Source: Paraburkholderia sp. C35
GTDB taxonomy: Bacteria > Pseudomonadota > Gammaproteobacteria > Burkholderiales > Burkholderiaceae
Length of the DNA: 42,289 nucleotides
Direction: 5' to 3'
NCBI RefSeq assembly: GCF_003121405.1
Contig: NZ_QBUY01000080.1
Coordinates: 1 to 42,289 of the forward strand
The position numbers and the translations under genes are program-made. The notes beneath the pieces were generated by a model. That model was not told the origin of the DNA. It saw only the letters and a program-made list of their open reading frames with translations, and did not search any database. This document shows, one piece after another, positions 1-8,430 of the stretch. Position 1 is the stretch's first letter. The number at the start of each line of letters is the position of its first letter.

Positions 1-3
1 TCA

Positions 4-120
4 TGCCTGATGACCATAGCGAGTCGGTCCCACCCCTTCCCATCCCGAACAGGACCGTGAAACGACTCTACGCCGATGATAGTGCGGATTGCCCGTGTGA
101 AAGTAGGTAATCGTCAGGCT
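4..120 (+). rRNA. rrf: 5S ribosomal RNA
   Basis: The stretch has the conserved beta-proteobacterial 5S sequence, including the CCCATCCCGAAC loop and the GTGAAAGTAGG segment near the 3' end. The two ends (TGCCTGATGA and TCGTCAGGCT) pair to form helix I. The length of about 117 nt is normal. It is the last gene of an rRNA operon whose 16S and 23S genes lie left of the window. The contig edge falls here, as expected when an assembler breaks at multi-copy rRNA. End positions are accurate to about 1-2 nt. Confidence 0.96.
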
Positions 121-129
121 CCTTACCCA

Positions 130-167
130 GACAAGACCCCGCCCTCAAAAGCGGGGTCTTGTCGTTT
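130..167 (+). terminator. Rho-independent terminator of the rRNA operon
   Basis: A perfect 13-bp stem, GACAAGACCCCGC (130-142) with GCGGGGTCTTGTC (151-163), has an 8-nt loop and is followed by GTTT. It starts ten bases after the 5S end, the usual place for an rRNA operon terminator. The U-tract is short but the stem is very strong. Confidence 0.88.
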
Positions 168-426
168 AGGCTGCGTGAATTCGAGTTTGCGGCCTTCGCG
201 CCATGCAGGCCTCGACTGTCGCAGCGACTCTGCTCCGGTTTCGGCCCAATCGCATCTGATCTTCGAAAAAAGGGTGCTCGCAGACGAGCGCGCCATCCTG
301 ACTCCACCAAATCTGACCCGCAGCTGTCATTCCGGCCTAGTGCGCCCTTCGCCGATATCTCAAGCGCTCTGCATTCTGTCAAATGCACGGCGAGCGCTCA
401 TCGAAGAAACTGCAAGCCCTCACCGA
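168..426. other. Non-coding gap between rRNA operon end and amidohydrolase
   Basis: There is no convincing gene here. The short open frames have no family signature, no good ribosome binding site and overlap one another. The 5S operon and the minus-strand amidohydrolase converge on this gap. I see no second T-tailed hairpin that would obviously terminate the amidohydrolase transcript. Confidence 0.6.
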
Positions 427-1620
427 TCACTTCTGTTCCAAGAACCTCTGCGCCAGTCGCACCCAATACGTGGCTCCGACGGTTAGCAACTCATCGTTGA
501 AATCGTAGCTAGCGTTATGCAGCATGCACGGCCCGGCCCCATGGCCTGAATCGCGATGTCCACCATCGCCGTTTCCCAGAAACGCGTAGCAGCCTGGCTT
601 CGCGAGCAGCATGAACGAAAAGTCCTCTGCACCCATGGTCGGCTCGACGGAATCGTCGACGTTTGCATCGCCGACGACTTCCTTCATCACCATCGCGGCG
701 AATTCTGCCTCCTTCTTGCTGTTGATCGTCGGGGGATAGTTACGGTGGAAGGACATTTCGACTGAGCAGTCATACGCCTCAGCAGTCGCTTGCACGATCT
801 TGCGCATGCGCGACTCGATCAGATCGAGCGTTTCCGTCGTAAATGTCCGGACGGTCCCGGCAAGCCACGCGCGATCCGGCACGACATTGACGGCATCGCC
901 GGCGTGGATCTGGGTGATCGACAGGACAGCCGTGTCGATTGGCTTCTTGTTCCGCGTGATCACACTTTGCAGTCCATTCGCGATCTGCACCGCCGTGAAC
1001 ACGGGGTCGCGTCCGTTGTGGGGCAAAGCCGCGTGCGAACCGATACCCTTTATCTCAATGCGAAATTCATTGCTGGAAGCCATAATTGGCCCGACCGTGA
1101 CGCCGAAATTACCCTCCGGCATACCCGGCCAGTTATGAATGCCGAACACGGCATCGACGGGAAAGCGGGTGAACAATCCATCGTCGATCATTGCCTGAGC
1201 GCCGGCGCCGCCTTCCTCGGCCGGCTGGAAAATGAACACGATGGTGCCGTCGAAATCACCATGCTTCGCCAGATGCCGCGCCGCGCCAAGCAGCATGGCG
1301 GTATGTCCATCGTGGCCGCAAGCATGCATCTTTCCTTCGTTCTTCGAGCGATGATCGAAGGAATTGAGCTCCTGGATCGGCAGTGCATCCATATCCGCGC
1401 GCAGGCCAATGGACTTCGCGCCCGTACCGCGCTTGAGCACGCCTACCACGCCGGTTTTTCCGATACCCTCATGCACCTCGATACCCCATTCAGCCAGCGA
1501 TTTTGCGACCAATGACGCTGTCTGGGTTTCTTCGTATCGCAATTCTGGATTGGCGTGAATTGTTCGTCGAAGAGTCTGAATTTCGCCGCGCGCGGCTTGG
1601 ATTTCAGGGATCAGTTTCAT
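427..1620 (-). CDS. M20 family amidohydrolase (hippurate hydrolase-like)
   Basis: This is a 397-residue cytoplasmic metallopeptidase-fold enzyme of the M20D/HipO/amidohydrolase group, which hydrolyses N-acyl or N-aroyl amino acids and related amides. Metal-ligand motifs are visible: RADMDALPI (74-82), ACGHDGH with C101 and H103, PAEEGG with E135/E136, IHNWP with H162, and a C-terminal MLHNASYDFND with H368. C101 as a ligand is typical of the subgroup that prefers Mn or Ni. The dimerisation/lid domain lies at about 185-295. The length is typical and there is no signal peptide. It stands alone, transcribed toward the 5S terminator and divergent from the molybdopterin oxidoreductase. No clear Shine-Dalgarno precedes the ATG at 1620, so the start is supported mainly by family length. 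The substrate cannot be read from sequence. Confidence 0.92.
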   Translation of the reverse strand: MKLIPEIQAARGEIQTLRRTIHANPELRYEETQTASLVAKSLAEWGIEVHEGIGKTGVVGVLKRGTGAKSIGLRADMDALPIQELNSFDHRSKNEGKMHACGHDGHTAMLLGAARHLAKHGDFDGTIVFIFQPAEEGGAGAQAMIDDGLFTRFPVDAVFGIHNWPGMPEGNFGVTVGPIMASSNEFRIEIKGIGSHAALPHNGRDPVFTAVQIANGLQSVITRNKKPIDTAVLSITQIHAGDAVNVVPDRAWLAGTVRTFTTETLDLIESRMRKIVQATAEAYDCSVEMSFHRNYPPTINSKKEAEFAAMVMKEVVGDANVDDSVEPTMGAEDFSFMLLAKPGCYAFLGNGDGGHRDSGHGAGPCMLHNASYDFNDELLTVGATYWVRLAQRFLEQK

Positions 1621-1788
1621 GATGGATTAAGTGTCTGACGGTGTGCAGTAGCGTCCGCAGAGTCGATTCCGGACGAGGTCGAAATCAATTCTACGCCCAT
1701 CCCCATTTTTGACCGTCATGTGTCAGATCCCATCGCCGGAACGTAATAAAATCAATGTCTTCATCCCGTGCAGTTCTTCGATACCAAC

Positions 1789-3867
1789 ATGAACGCTCCC
1801 GCAGAATTCGCCCGTGCCGTCTGTCCGCACGACTGTCCTGATACTTGCGCGATGCGCGTGACGATCCAAAACGGTCGTGCGATCAAGGTCGTTGGCGAAC
1901 CTGATCACCCGCCGACGCAAGGCGTGCTGTGCACCAAGGTCAGCCGCTACGCAGACCGCGTGCATCATCCGCGACGCCTGACGACGCCCATGCGACGTGT
2001 CGGGCGCAAGGGTGAGGGCAAATTCGAGCCGATCAGCTGGGACGAAGCGCTGCGCCTCGCCGCTGATCGCCTGTCGGAAATTGCGCAGCGCGCGCCGGAA
2101 GCGATCGTGCCGTACAGCTACGCCGGCACGATGGGCTTCGTTCAGGGCGACAGCATCGCGCAGCGCTTTTTCCACAAGCTCGGCGCGTCGCAGCTGGACC
2201 GCACCATTTGCGCGGCGGCCGGCGCGGCAGGCCTCAAATACACCTACGGCGCGAGCCTCGGCATGCTCACGGAGTTTTTCTCCGAAAGCGAAGTCATTCT
2301 GATCTGGGGCGCGAATCCGATCGCCTCGAACCTGCATTTCTGGACGCGCGCACAGGAAGCGAAGCGCAATGGCGCGCGACTGATCGCAATCGATCCGTAC
2401 CGTTCGCTGACGGCGGAAAAATGTCATCAGCACATCGCGCTGAAGCCGGGCACCGACGGCGCGCTCGCGCTCGGCATGATGCACGTGCTGATCACGGAAG
2501 ACATGCTCGATCACGCCTATATCGCTGACCATACGCTCGGTTTCGATCAGCTCAAGGCGCGTGCGATGGAATACCCGCCTGCACGTGTTGCGGAAATCTG
2601 CGGAATCGATGAACAGGTCATCGTCGATCTCGCGCGTCTATACGGCAGCACGAAGAAATCCGCGATTCGACTGAATTACGGGATGCAGCGCGTGCGCGGC
2701 GGCGGCACTGCCACGCGAGCGATCGCCTGCTTGCCTTCGCTGACGGGCGCGTGGCGCGAACGGTCGGGCGGTGCGTTGCTTTCGTCGTCGGGCTGGGCGC
2801 CCGTCGATTCGCACGCGTTGTCGCGCCCCGATCTGATGCCCGGCTGGCCGTCCAGGCAGCCGCGCGTCGTCAATATGAATGCGATCGGCGACGCGCTGTG
2901 CCATGCCGGCGATGCTGTCTTCGGCCCGAAGATCGAAGCGATCGTCGTCTACAATTCCAATCCCGTCGCGGTGGCACCTGACTCCGAGCGCGTCGCCGCC
3001 GGCTTTGCGCGCGAGGATCTGTTCACGATCGTGCTCGAACATTTCCAGACCGACACAGCCGATTACGCCGACCTATTGCTGCCCGCTACGACCCAGCTTG
3101 AGCACCTCGACGTGCACAAGTCTTACGGTCACACGCACGTGATGGTCAATTTGCCGGCGATCGCGCCAGTCGGCGAAGCGCGGCCAAACACGGAAATCTT
3201 CCGGGGTATCGCGCGCGCGATGTCCCTCGACGAACCGGCGCTCTATGAAAGCGACGAAACGGTGGCGTCATCGGCGTTTCGTTGGGATGATCCCTTGCTG
3301 CAAGGCTTCAATTGGGAGACGCTCAAGCGTGATGGCTGGGCGAAGCTGAACGTGCCGGATGCGCCCTTTGCCAACGGCGGTTTCCGCACGCCGTCGGGCA
3401 AGTGCGAGTTTTACAGCGAGCGTCTCGCGCAAGCGGGCCTCGAGCCGGTGCCGGATTATCTGCCGCCGTACGAATCGGCGGACGGCTCACCTGAACTCGC
3501 TGCCCGCTATCCGCTGGCCATGATTTCGCCACCGGCGCGAAACTTCCTCAATAGCACTTTCGTGAACGTCGAAAGCCTGCGGGCGACCGAAGGGCAGCCG
3601 CACCTCGACATCCACCCTGACGACGCGCGCGGACGCGCGATCAATGACGGCGATCAGGTGCGTATCTTCAATGATCGCGGCTCGATGCAGGCGCAGGCTC
3701 GCGTTACCGACAAGGCGCGCGTCGGTCTGGTGGTCGGTCTGTCCATTTGGTGGAAGAAGCTCGCGCCCGATGGTCGTAACGCCAATCAGGTCACGAGTCA
3801 GGCGCTGACTGATCTCGGCGGCTCCGCTACGTTCTACGACTGCCTCGTCGAAGTCGAACGGGCTTAA
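1789..3867 (+). CDS. Molybdopterin-dependent oxidoreductase (DMSO reductase superfamily)
   Basis: From the ATG at 1789 this is a 692-residue protein. It opens with a [4Fe-4S] cysteine set, CPHDCPDTC plus GVLCTK (C12, C16, C20, C48), then the catalytic molybdopterin domain, and ends with a molydopterin dinucleotide-binding domain (about 560-690, containing the PPARNFLNSTF segment). No Tat or Sec signal is present, so it is probably cytoplasmic. An in-frame GTG at 1768 would add seven residues. Neither start has a good ribosome binding site; I prefer the ATG because the extra residues precede the family's conserved beginning. Fe-S, b-type or membrane subunits do not flank it, so its electron partner and substrate are unknown. 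Such single-subunit enzymes are often annotated as formate dehydrogenase- or nitrate reductase-like; that cannot be decided here. Confidence 0.9.
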   Translation: MNAPAEFARAVCPHDCPDTCAMRVTIQNGRAIKVVGEPDHPPTQGVLCTKVSRYADRVHHPRRLTTPMRRVGRKGEGKFEPISWDEALRLAADRLSEIAQRAPEAIVPYSYAGTMGFVQGDSIAQRFFHKLGASQLDRTICAAAGAAGLKYTYGASLGMLTEFFSESEVILIWGANPIASNLHFWTRAQEAKRNGARLIAIDPYRSLTAEKCHQHIALKPGTDGALALGMMHVLITEDMLDHAYIADHTLGFDQLKARAMEYPPARVAEICGIDEQVIVDLARLYGSTKKSAIRLNYGMQRVRGGGTATRAIACLPSLTGAWRERSGGALLSSSGWAPVDSHALSRPDLMPGWPSRQPRVVNMNAIGDALCHAGDAVFGPKIEAIVVYNSNPVAVAPDSERVAAGFAREDLFTIVLEHFQTDTADYADLLLPATTQLEHLDVHKSYGHTHVMVNLPAIAPVGEARPNTEIFRGIARAMSLDEPALYESDETVASSAFRWDDPLLQGFNWETLKRDGWAKLNVPDAPFANGGFRTPSGKCEFYSERLAQAGLEPVPDYLPPYESADGSPELAARYPLAMISPPARNFLNSTFVNVESLRATEGQPHLDIHPDDARGRAINDGDQVRIFNDRGSMQAQARVTDKARVGLVVGLSIWWKKLAPDGRNANQVTSQALTDLGGSATFYDCLVEVERA

Positions 3868-3977
3868 GTCGTCTGTTGCATGCGCAGCGGACACTTCCGC
3901 TGCGCCCTCTGCTGCCTGGTCCGCGCTTTCGAGTGCATCGTCTAACTGGGGGCTTATCCCGAATGTCGACGCCCATG

Positions 3978-3999
3978 CGCATGCTACGATGCGTTTTTT
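3978..3999 (+). terminator. Weak possible terminator after the oxidoreductase
   Basis: A 5-bp stem, CGCAT/ATGCG, around a 6-nt loop is followed directly by six T residues (3994-3999). The stem is short, so termination would be inefficient. The same region must also hold any promoter for the acyl-CoA ligase that starts 36 bases later. Confidence 0.35.
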
Positions 4000-4035
4000 A
4001 GCACGACCATTCGAAAATCACGGAGGAGACGCCGT

Positions 4036-5709
4036 ATGGAAAAAGTCTGGCTGAAATCGTATCCGCCCGGCGTGCCCAAAGACATCGATCCGACCCAATA
4101 CGAATCGATCACCGAAATGCTGGAGGAGAGTTTCCGCGAAAATCGCGCGAAACCTGCCTTTGCCTGCATGGGCAAGCAGATCACGTACGGCGAGCTCGAC
4201 AGCCTGTCGACCCGGCTTGCCGCCTGGTTTCAGTCGAAGGGCATCGCGCGCGGCGCGCGCATCGCGATCATGATGCCCAATGTTCTGCAATATCCCGTCG
4301 CGCTCGCCGCCAATTTGCGTGCGGGTTACGTGGTGGTGAACGTGAATCCGCTGTACACGCCGCGCGAGCTGGAGCATCAGCTGAAGGACAGCGGTGCGGA
4401 AGCGATTATCCTGCTCGAGAATTTCGCGGTGACGCTGCAGGCGATCGTTCGCAACACGGCCATCAAACACATTGTGGTCGCGGCGATGGGCGACCTGATG
4501 GGTGCGAAAGGTCTGATCGTCAATTTCGTCGTGCGCAGCGTCAAGAAGATGGTGCCGGCGTGGAGTCTGCCGGGTCACGTTCGCTTCAATGACGCCGTGT
4601 CCGCAGGAGCGCGCAGCCAGTTCACGCCCGTGAAGCAACGTCCCGACGACGTCGCGTTTCTCCAGTACACGGGTGGCACGACGGGCGTCGCAAAGGGCGC
4701 GACGCTGCTGCATCGCAATCTGGTCGCGAACGTGCTGCAGTCGCATGTGTGGGTCGAACCGGCGCGCAAGAAGCGCGGCGATATCGACCAGTTCGTCACG
4801 GTTGTCGCGCTGCCGCTCTATCACGTATTCGCGCTCACCGTGTGCGGCCTGCTGACGATCCGTACGGGCGGCCTCGGCGTGCTGATTCCGAATCCGCGCG
4901 ATATCGCCGGCATGATCAAGTCGCTGCATGGCTACAAGATCACTACTTTCCCGGCCGTGAACACGCTGTACAACGCGATGCTCAATCATCCTGATTTCGC
5001 GAAGCTCGACTTCTCGAATCTGCTGGTCGCGAACGCGGGCGGTATGGCGGTGCAGGAAGCTGTCGCGAACCGCTGGTACGAGCGTACGCATGCACCGATT
5101 GTCGAAGGCTATGGTCTTTCAGAAACGTCGCCATGTGTGACCTGCAATCCGACCACGGTCACTGAATATAGCGGCACGATCGGCCTGCCGCTGCCGTCGA
5201 CGGAAATATCGATTCGCGACGACGACGGTAACGAACTGCCGGCTGGCCAGGCGGGCGAATTGTGCATTCGCGGGCCGCAGGTGATGGCGGGCTACTGGAA
5301 CCGCCCGGACGAGACCGCGAAAGTGATGACGTCGGATGGCTTCTTCCGCTCGGGCGACATCGCGACGGTGAATGAAGACGGCTTCGTGAAGATCGTCGAC
5401 CGGAAGAAAGACATGATTCTCGTATCTGGCTTCAACGTCTATCCGAACGAGATCGAAGATGTGGTCGCGAAACATCCTGGCGTGTTCGAAGTGGCCGCCG
5501 TCGGCGTGCCGGACGAGCACTCGGGTGAGGCGGTGAAGCTGTACATCGTGAAGAAGGACGATGCTATTACCGACAAGGACATCTTCGCCTACTGCAAAGA
5601 ACAGCTGACGGGCTACAAGCGGCCGCGCACGGTCGAGTTTCGCAAGGAACTGCCCAAGAGCAATGTCGGCAAGATTTTGCGGCGCGAATTGCGCGATGGA
5701 AGGGCCTGA
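4036..5709 (+). CDS. fadD: Long-chain-fatty-acid--CoA ligase (FadD-like)
   Basis: This 557-residue adenylate-forming enzyme activates fatty acids to acyl-CoA by way of acyl-AMP and feeds beta-oxidation. The AMP-binding signature YTGGTTGVAKGATLLHRN lies at 211-228 and GYGLSE at 358-363. The FACS motif runs from about 436 to 462 (DGFFRSGDIA to DRKKDM), with D441 and R456, then GFNVYPNEIED (465-475). The C-terminal catalytic lysine is in PKSNVGKILRREL (K546). Length and the FACS motif match E. coli FadD closely. A strong ribosome binding site (GGAGGAG) precedes the ATG. The gene is monocistronic as far as seen, with its own terminator. Chain-length preference cannot be judged. Confidence 0.93.
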   Translation: MEKVWLKSYPPGVPKDIDPTQYESITEMLEESFRENRAKPAFACMGKQITYGELDSLSTRLAAWFQSKGIARGARIAIMMPNVLQYPVALAANLRAGYVVVNVNPLYTPRELEHQLKDSGAEAIILLENFAVTLQAIVRNTAIKHIVVAAMGDLMGAKGLIVNFVVRSVKKMVPAWSLPGHVRFNDAVSAGARSQFTPVKQRPDDVAFLQYTGGTTGVAKGATLLHRNLVANVLQSHVWVEPARKKRGDIDQFVTVVALPLYHVFALTVCGLLTIRTGGLGVLIPNPRDIAGMIKSLHGYKITTFPAVNTLYNAMLNHPDFAKLDFSNLLVANAGGMAVQEAVANRWYERTHAPIVEGYGLSETSPCVTCNPTTVTEYSGTIGLPLPSTEISIRDDDGNELPAGQAGELCIRGPQVMAGYWNRPDETAKVMTSDGFFRSGDIATVNEDGFVKIVDRKKDMILVSGFNVYPNEIEDVVAKHPGVFEVAAVGVPDEHSGEAVKLYIVKKDDAITDKDIFAYCKEQLTGYKRPRTVEFRKELPKSNVGKILRRELRDGRA

Positions 5710-5801
5710 CGCAGATCGCTCGAATCAGCGTTTGGAAAGCATTCAGACGGGGAGACCGAGGGCGCGAAGACGGGGATAAAAGTCAGCGCATTACATCAGA
5801 G

Positions 5802-5836
5802 ACGGCTCGACGGTTCACACCGTTGGGCCGTTTTTG
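5802..5836 (+). terminator. Rho-independent terminator of fadD
   Basis: The arms ACGGCTCGACGGT and ACCGTTGGGCCGT pair through an outer ACGGC/GCCGT stem and an inner ACGGT/ACCGT stem around TTCAC, and TTTTTG follows. It lies about 95 bases past the fadD stop. Confidence 0.75.
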
Positions 5837-5891
5837 TTTGTCCAGACGGGACACGACGGGACACGATAAAGCGGTTCGCGGAGGCACCAAT

Positions 5892-5916
5892 AAAAAAGGG
5901 CGCCCTAAGGCGCCCT
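5892..5916 (-). terminator. Rho-independent terminator of the porin gene
   Basis: Read on the minus strand, GGGCGCC-TTA-GGCGCCC-type arms form a GC-rich hairpin followed by a run of six T residues (AAAAAA at 5892-5897 on the plus strand). It lies about 30 bases past the porin stop codon at 5944. Confidence 0.85.
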
Positions 5917-5943
5917 CGAGGGTAACTACGCTTTCACAACTTA

Positions 5944-7083
5944 TTAGAACTTGTGACGGATACCGATGCGAGCCGTGAACTGGTTGTCGTTCGACGAAGC
6001 CGACAGGCCGTTGATCGCTGCGACAGCCGACTTGCCCGTCGAGTCCGTGCCCGAAGCGTGCTGGTACACACCCGTGATGTACACGTCCGTGCGCTTCGAC
6101 AGGAAGTAATCGACGCCAGCCGAACCTTGGTGGTACTTGGCCGAATCGTTGCCGTTCAGGCTGCTGCCGCGCGTGTAGTCGTACGCTGCGCCAACCAGCA
6201 GGGCCGGGGTCAACTGATACTTGAAGTTGATTTCGCCGTTGTTGAACGTAGCCGTCTGGCCCGTGAACGTCGCGCCGCCGATGTCGTAGAACTTCACGTT
6301 CGAGTACGTTGCACCGATCGTTGCTGCGCCGATCGTGTACGCGCCGCCTGCACCGATAACCTGGTACGTATGAGCCGATGCGTAGCCCGAGTAAACCGGC
6401 GACGTGACAGTCGACAGCGTTGCCGTTGCCGTGTTGTTGCCGAACAGCGAAACGTTCGGGTTACGAACGTTCAAGTAACCAGCGCCCAAGACCAACGGAC
6501 CGTTGTTGTAGCCAACGCCAGCCGAGAAGATCTGGTTACGCGAGTAGTCGCCAGCAACGCCGCCCAGGCTGTACAGACCGCCGAAGGTCAGGCCAGCGTA
6601 GTTTGCGCTCGTGAACTTGATCGCGTTGTTGACGCGGTACGCGTTGTTGAAGTTGTCCAGATCGCCCGGGTGAGCAGCGATGTAGCCGCCCCACTGGTCG
6701 CCTGCTTCGAGCGGGCCGACGTAGTCGACGACGGAGTCGTACTGACGACCCAGCGTGACCGTACCGAACTGGCTGCTCAGGCCGACGTAAGCCTGACGAC
6801 CGAACATCAGGCCGCCTTGACCCAGCTTGCCGCTGTTCACGTCAAAACCGTTTTCCAACACGAAGACTGCCTTCAGGCCACCGCCCAGGTCTTCCGTGCC
6901 ACGCAGACCCCAACGGCTGCCCTGCAGAACGCCGCTCGACAGGTTGTACAGGTGGCTGCCGCCCGAGTTGGTGTTGATGTTAAAACCTTCATCAATAATG
7001 CCGTACAGCGTCACGCTGCTCTGAGCGTGAGCGACGCCAGCAAACGCGCCCAATGCTGCGAGAGCGAGAAGCGACTTTTTCAT
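5944..7083 (-). CDS. Gram-negative porin (Burkholderia-type, OmpC-like)
   Basis: This 379-residue outer-membrane general diffusion porin begins with a clear Sec signal peptide, MKKSLLALAALGAFAGVAHA, cleaved before QSSVTLYG, the usual first strand of this family. Alternating hydrophobic and polar strands rich in G, Y, N and T follow, and the protein ends in IGIRHKF; the terminal Phe is the BAM recognition residue. The motif ENGFDVNSG and the segment FGRQAYVGLSSQFGTVTLGRQYD are characteristic of burkholderial porins. A GGAG ribosome binding site lies about 10 bases before the ATG. It is transcribed alone, divergent from coq7, with its own terminator. Many paralogues normally exist in these genomes, so no specific gene symbol is given. 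Confidence 0.95.
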   Translation of the reverse strand: MKKSLLALAALGAFAGVAHAQSSVTLYGIIDEGFNINTNSGGSHLYNLSSGVLQGSRWGLRGTEDLGGGLKAVFVLENGFDVNSGKLGQGGLMFGRQAYVGLSSQFGTVTLGRQYDSVVDYVGPLEAGDQWGGYIAAHPGDLDNFNNAYRVNNAIKFTSANYAGLTFGGLYSLGGVAGDYSRNQIFSAGVGYNNGPLVLGAGYLNVRNPNVSLFGNNTATATLSTVTSPVYSGYASAHTYQVIGAGGAYTIGAATIGATYSNVKFYDIGGATFTGQTATFNNGEINFKYQLTPALLVGAAYDYTRGSSLNGNDSAKYHQGSAGVDYFLSKRTDVYITGVYQHASGTDSTGKSAVAAINGLSASSNDNQFTARIGIRHKF

Positions 7084-7374
7084 CGAAAGATCTCCAAGGA
7101 ATTGCGAATTATTTTCAAGCGAGGCAAGTATTTATGTGCGTTGCGACCTCGCGTAACTTCATTCAGAAGTTGCCGTGTAATGTAACAGCGACACCTAAGC
7201 GCACAAAGAAAAAGCAGGGCGGCAATCGGACCGCTGTTTCGTTTACGCAACATGATCTAAAATCCAGAATCGGCCATCGGGAACGCTTCGGAATTTTCTT
7301 TGCCATCGGCCGCAAAGCCTTGTTGGACAAGGGTTTGCGCGAAGCGGTCGGCGCGCCGGATCGTGGAGGCCACA
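7084..7374. promoter_or_regulatory. Divergent intergenic region, porin/coq7
   Basis: This 291-bp AT-richer gap must hold the promoters for the minus-strand porin and the plus-strand coq7. No hexamer pair is strong enough to name with confidence; on the minus strand TTACGC and TAAATA at 16-bp spacing are the best weak pair. The open frames that cross it are translations of promoter DNA with no family resemblance. Confidence 0.45.
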
Positions 7375-8004
7375 ATGTTGCTTGATGAGTTGATTAATGA
7401 GTTCGATCGGGGTTTACGCTCAATGACCGGGGTGTCGCGTATGTCGCGACCGCTACCCGTTCCGCCCGCATCTATTGAGCATGTCGAACTGACTGATGAA
7501 GAGCGTGCGCATGCAGCAGGACTGATGCGCGTGAACCACGTCGGTGAAGTGTGCGCACAGGCGCTGTATCAGGCGCAAAAACTGGCGACGCGTTCGCCCA
7601 CGCTTAAAGAGGCATTCGAGCACGCTGCGCGCGAGGAAGAAGATCATCTCGCATGGACTTACAAGCGGCTGGAAGCACTCGATTCCCGTCCAAGTCTGCT
7701 CAATCCACTCTGGTATGCTGGCGCCCTCGCGATCGGTTTTGCGGCAGGCCGGCTTGGTGATCGGGTTAGCCTGGGTTTCATGGCGGAGACGGAGCGTCAG
7801 GTGGAGCTTCATCTGGATGGCCATCTCACTACGCTGCCCGAAGGCGATCACGAATCGCGTGCGATCGTCGAGCAGATGCGTATCGATGAAGCCGCGCATG
7901 GCAAGGCCGCGACGGACGCCGGCGGTGTCGAGTTGCCGTTCCCGGCGCGTGCGCTGATGCGGGCCGCGTCGAAGATCATGACCCGCACGGCCTATCGTGT
8001 TTAA
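7375..8004 (+). CDS. coq7: 2-polyprenyl-3-methyl-6-methoxy-1,4-benzoquinone monooxygenase
   Basis: A 209-residue di-iron hydroxylase of the Coq7 family that makes the penultimate ubiquinone intermediate (demethoxyubiquinone hydroxylation), at the inner membrane face. Ferritin-like ligand motifs are present: NHVGE (E58), EEEDHLAW (E88/E89, H91), MAETERQVE (E138/E140) and DEAAHG (E172, H175). The ATG at 7375 follows a GGAGG site by five bases and matches the family's usual length; the open frame continues upstream only because no stop interrupts it. It sits between the porin promoter and the long mra leader and is probably monocistronic. In the window IspB makes the octaprenyl side chain of the same quinone. 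Confidence 0.95.
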   Translation: MLLDELINEFDRGLRSMTGVSRMSRPLPVPPASIEHVELTDEERAHAAGLMRVNHVGEVCAQALYQAQKLATRSPTLKEAFEHAAREEEDHLAWTYKRLEALDSRPSLLNPLWYAGALAIGFAAGRLGDRVSLGFMAETERQVELHLDGHLTTLPEGDHESRAIVEQMRIDEAAHGKAATDAGGVELPFPARALMRAASKIMTRTAYRV

Positions 8005-8031
8005 TCCGCGTTTGACCCACGTTTAACCCGG
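7999..8031 (+). repeat. Three tandem imperfect 11-bp repeats at the coq7 stop
   Basis: GTTTAATCCGC, GTTTGACCCAC and GTTTAACCCGG follow each other without spacer. The first copy contains the coq7 TAA stop. The consensus GTTTRAYCCVS differs at two to four positions per pair. The period is one helical turn. Confidence 0.6.
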
Positions 8032-8294
8032 CCCATAGTTAATCTGTACGAAGTGGGAGGCGCACCTCGCGCCGCCCTGGAAATTCGCTCCAAACCTGCA
8101 CATTTCCCGCGCTTTTCGTCCTCCAAGAACGCTTTCATTCCACGCTCTTCCCTCGGACTTTTCACGTATCACCTTCACAAGGTTCGTTAGTTCATTCATT
8201 TATAACGATTTTCTGTTTTTAGGCGCTACCTGAGCAGACGTCGCTAAGTCCTTGTTCTAGCAAACAAAATTCGTCAAAAAACCACGTGTCTCCC

Positions 8295-8323
8295 TTGACC
8301 GGTGTTGGGGGTTACTCTAAAGT
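8295..8323 (+). promoter_or_regulatory. Candidate sigma-70 promoter of the dcw cluster (Pmra)
   Basis: TTGACC (8295-8300, 5/6 to consensus) and TAAAGT (8318-8323, 4/6) are separated by 17 bp. The -10 box abuts the phased MraZ boxes, so bound MraZ would cover the start site. This is inferred from sequence only. Confidence 0.55.
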
Positions 8324-8357
8324 GGGAGACAGTGTGAGAAAGTGTATTTTTGTGTGA
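8323..8357 (+). promoter_or_regulatory. Probable MraZ operator: four boxes at 10-bp period
   Basis: TGGGA (8323), TGTGA (8333), TGTAT (8343) and TGTGA (8353) recur at exactly 10-bp steps with five-base spacers. In E. coli and other bacteria MraZ binds TGGGN-type direct repeats separated by five bases upstream of its own gene. Position between promoter and mraZ, spacing and motif all agree. Box three is degenerate. Confidence 0.65.
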
Positions 8358-8430
8358 TCCAACGCGCTTTCTCCAGTAAATTTCCAGAATCGGGCGACAT
8401 TTTTCGGCGCCCTGACAAAAGGGGAGTGAA

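Larger units (their letters stand above)
8005..8430 (+). promoter_or_regulatory. Long leader and promoter region of the dcw cluster
   Basis: This 426-bp stretch contains no credible gene. It holds the end of the 11-bp repeats, a hairpin with one mismatch (GGGAGGCGC 8055-8063 with GCGCCGCCC 8069-8077, no T tail), a T-rich segment around 8186-8220, and the mraZ promoter and MraZ boxes described separately. Such a long leader in front of mraZ is usual for this cluster. Confidence 0.6.

Noticed and set aside
68..500. Several short open frames on both strands over the 5S rRNA and its terminator
   Set aside because: They cross the 5S gene and its terminator hairpin, overlap each other and have no ribosome binding sites.
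5953..7185. A 410-codon plus-strand open frame opposite the porin
   Set aside because: It is composed of Val/Arg/Asp-rich shadow sequence and runs into the porin promoter; the porin itself has a signal peptide and family ends.
8055..8077. Hairpin after coq7 as a terminator
   Set aside because: One mismatch in the stem and no T run; too weak to call.
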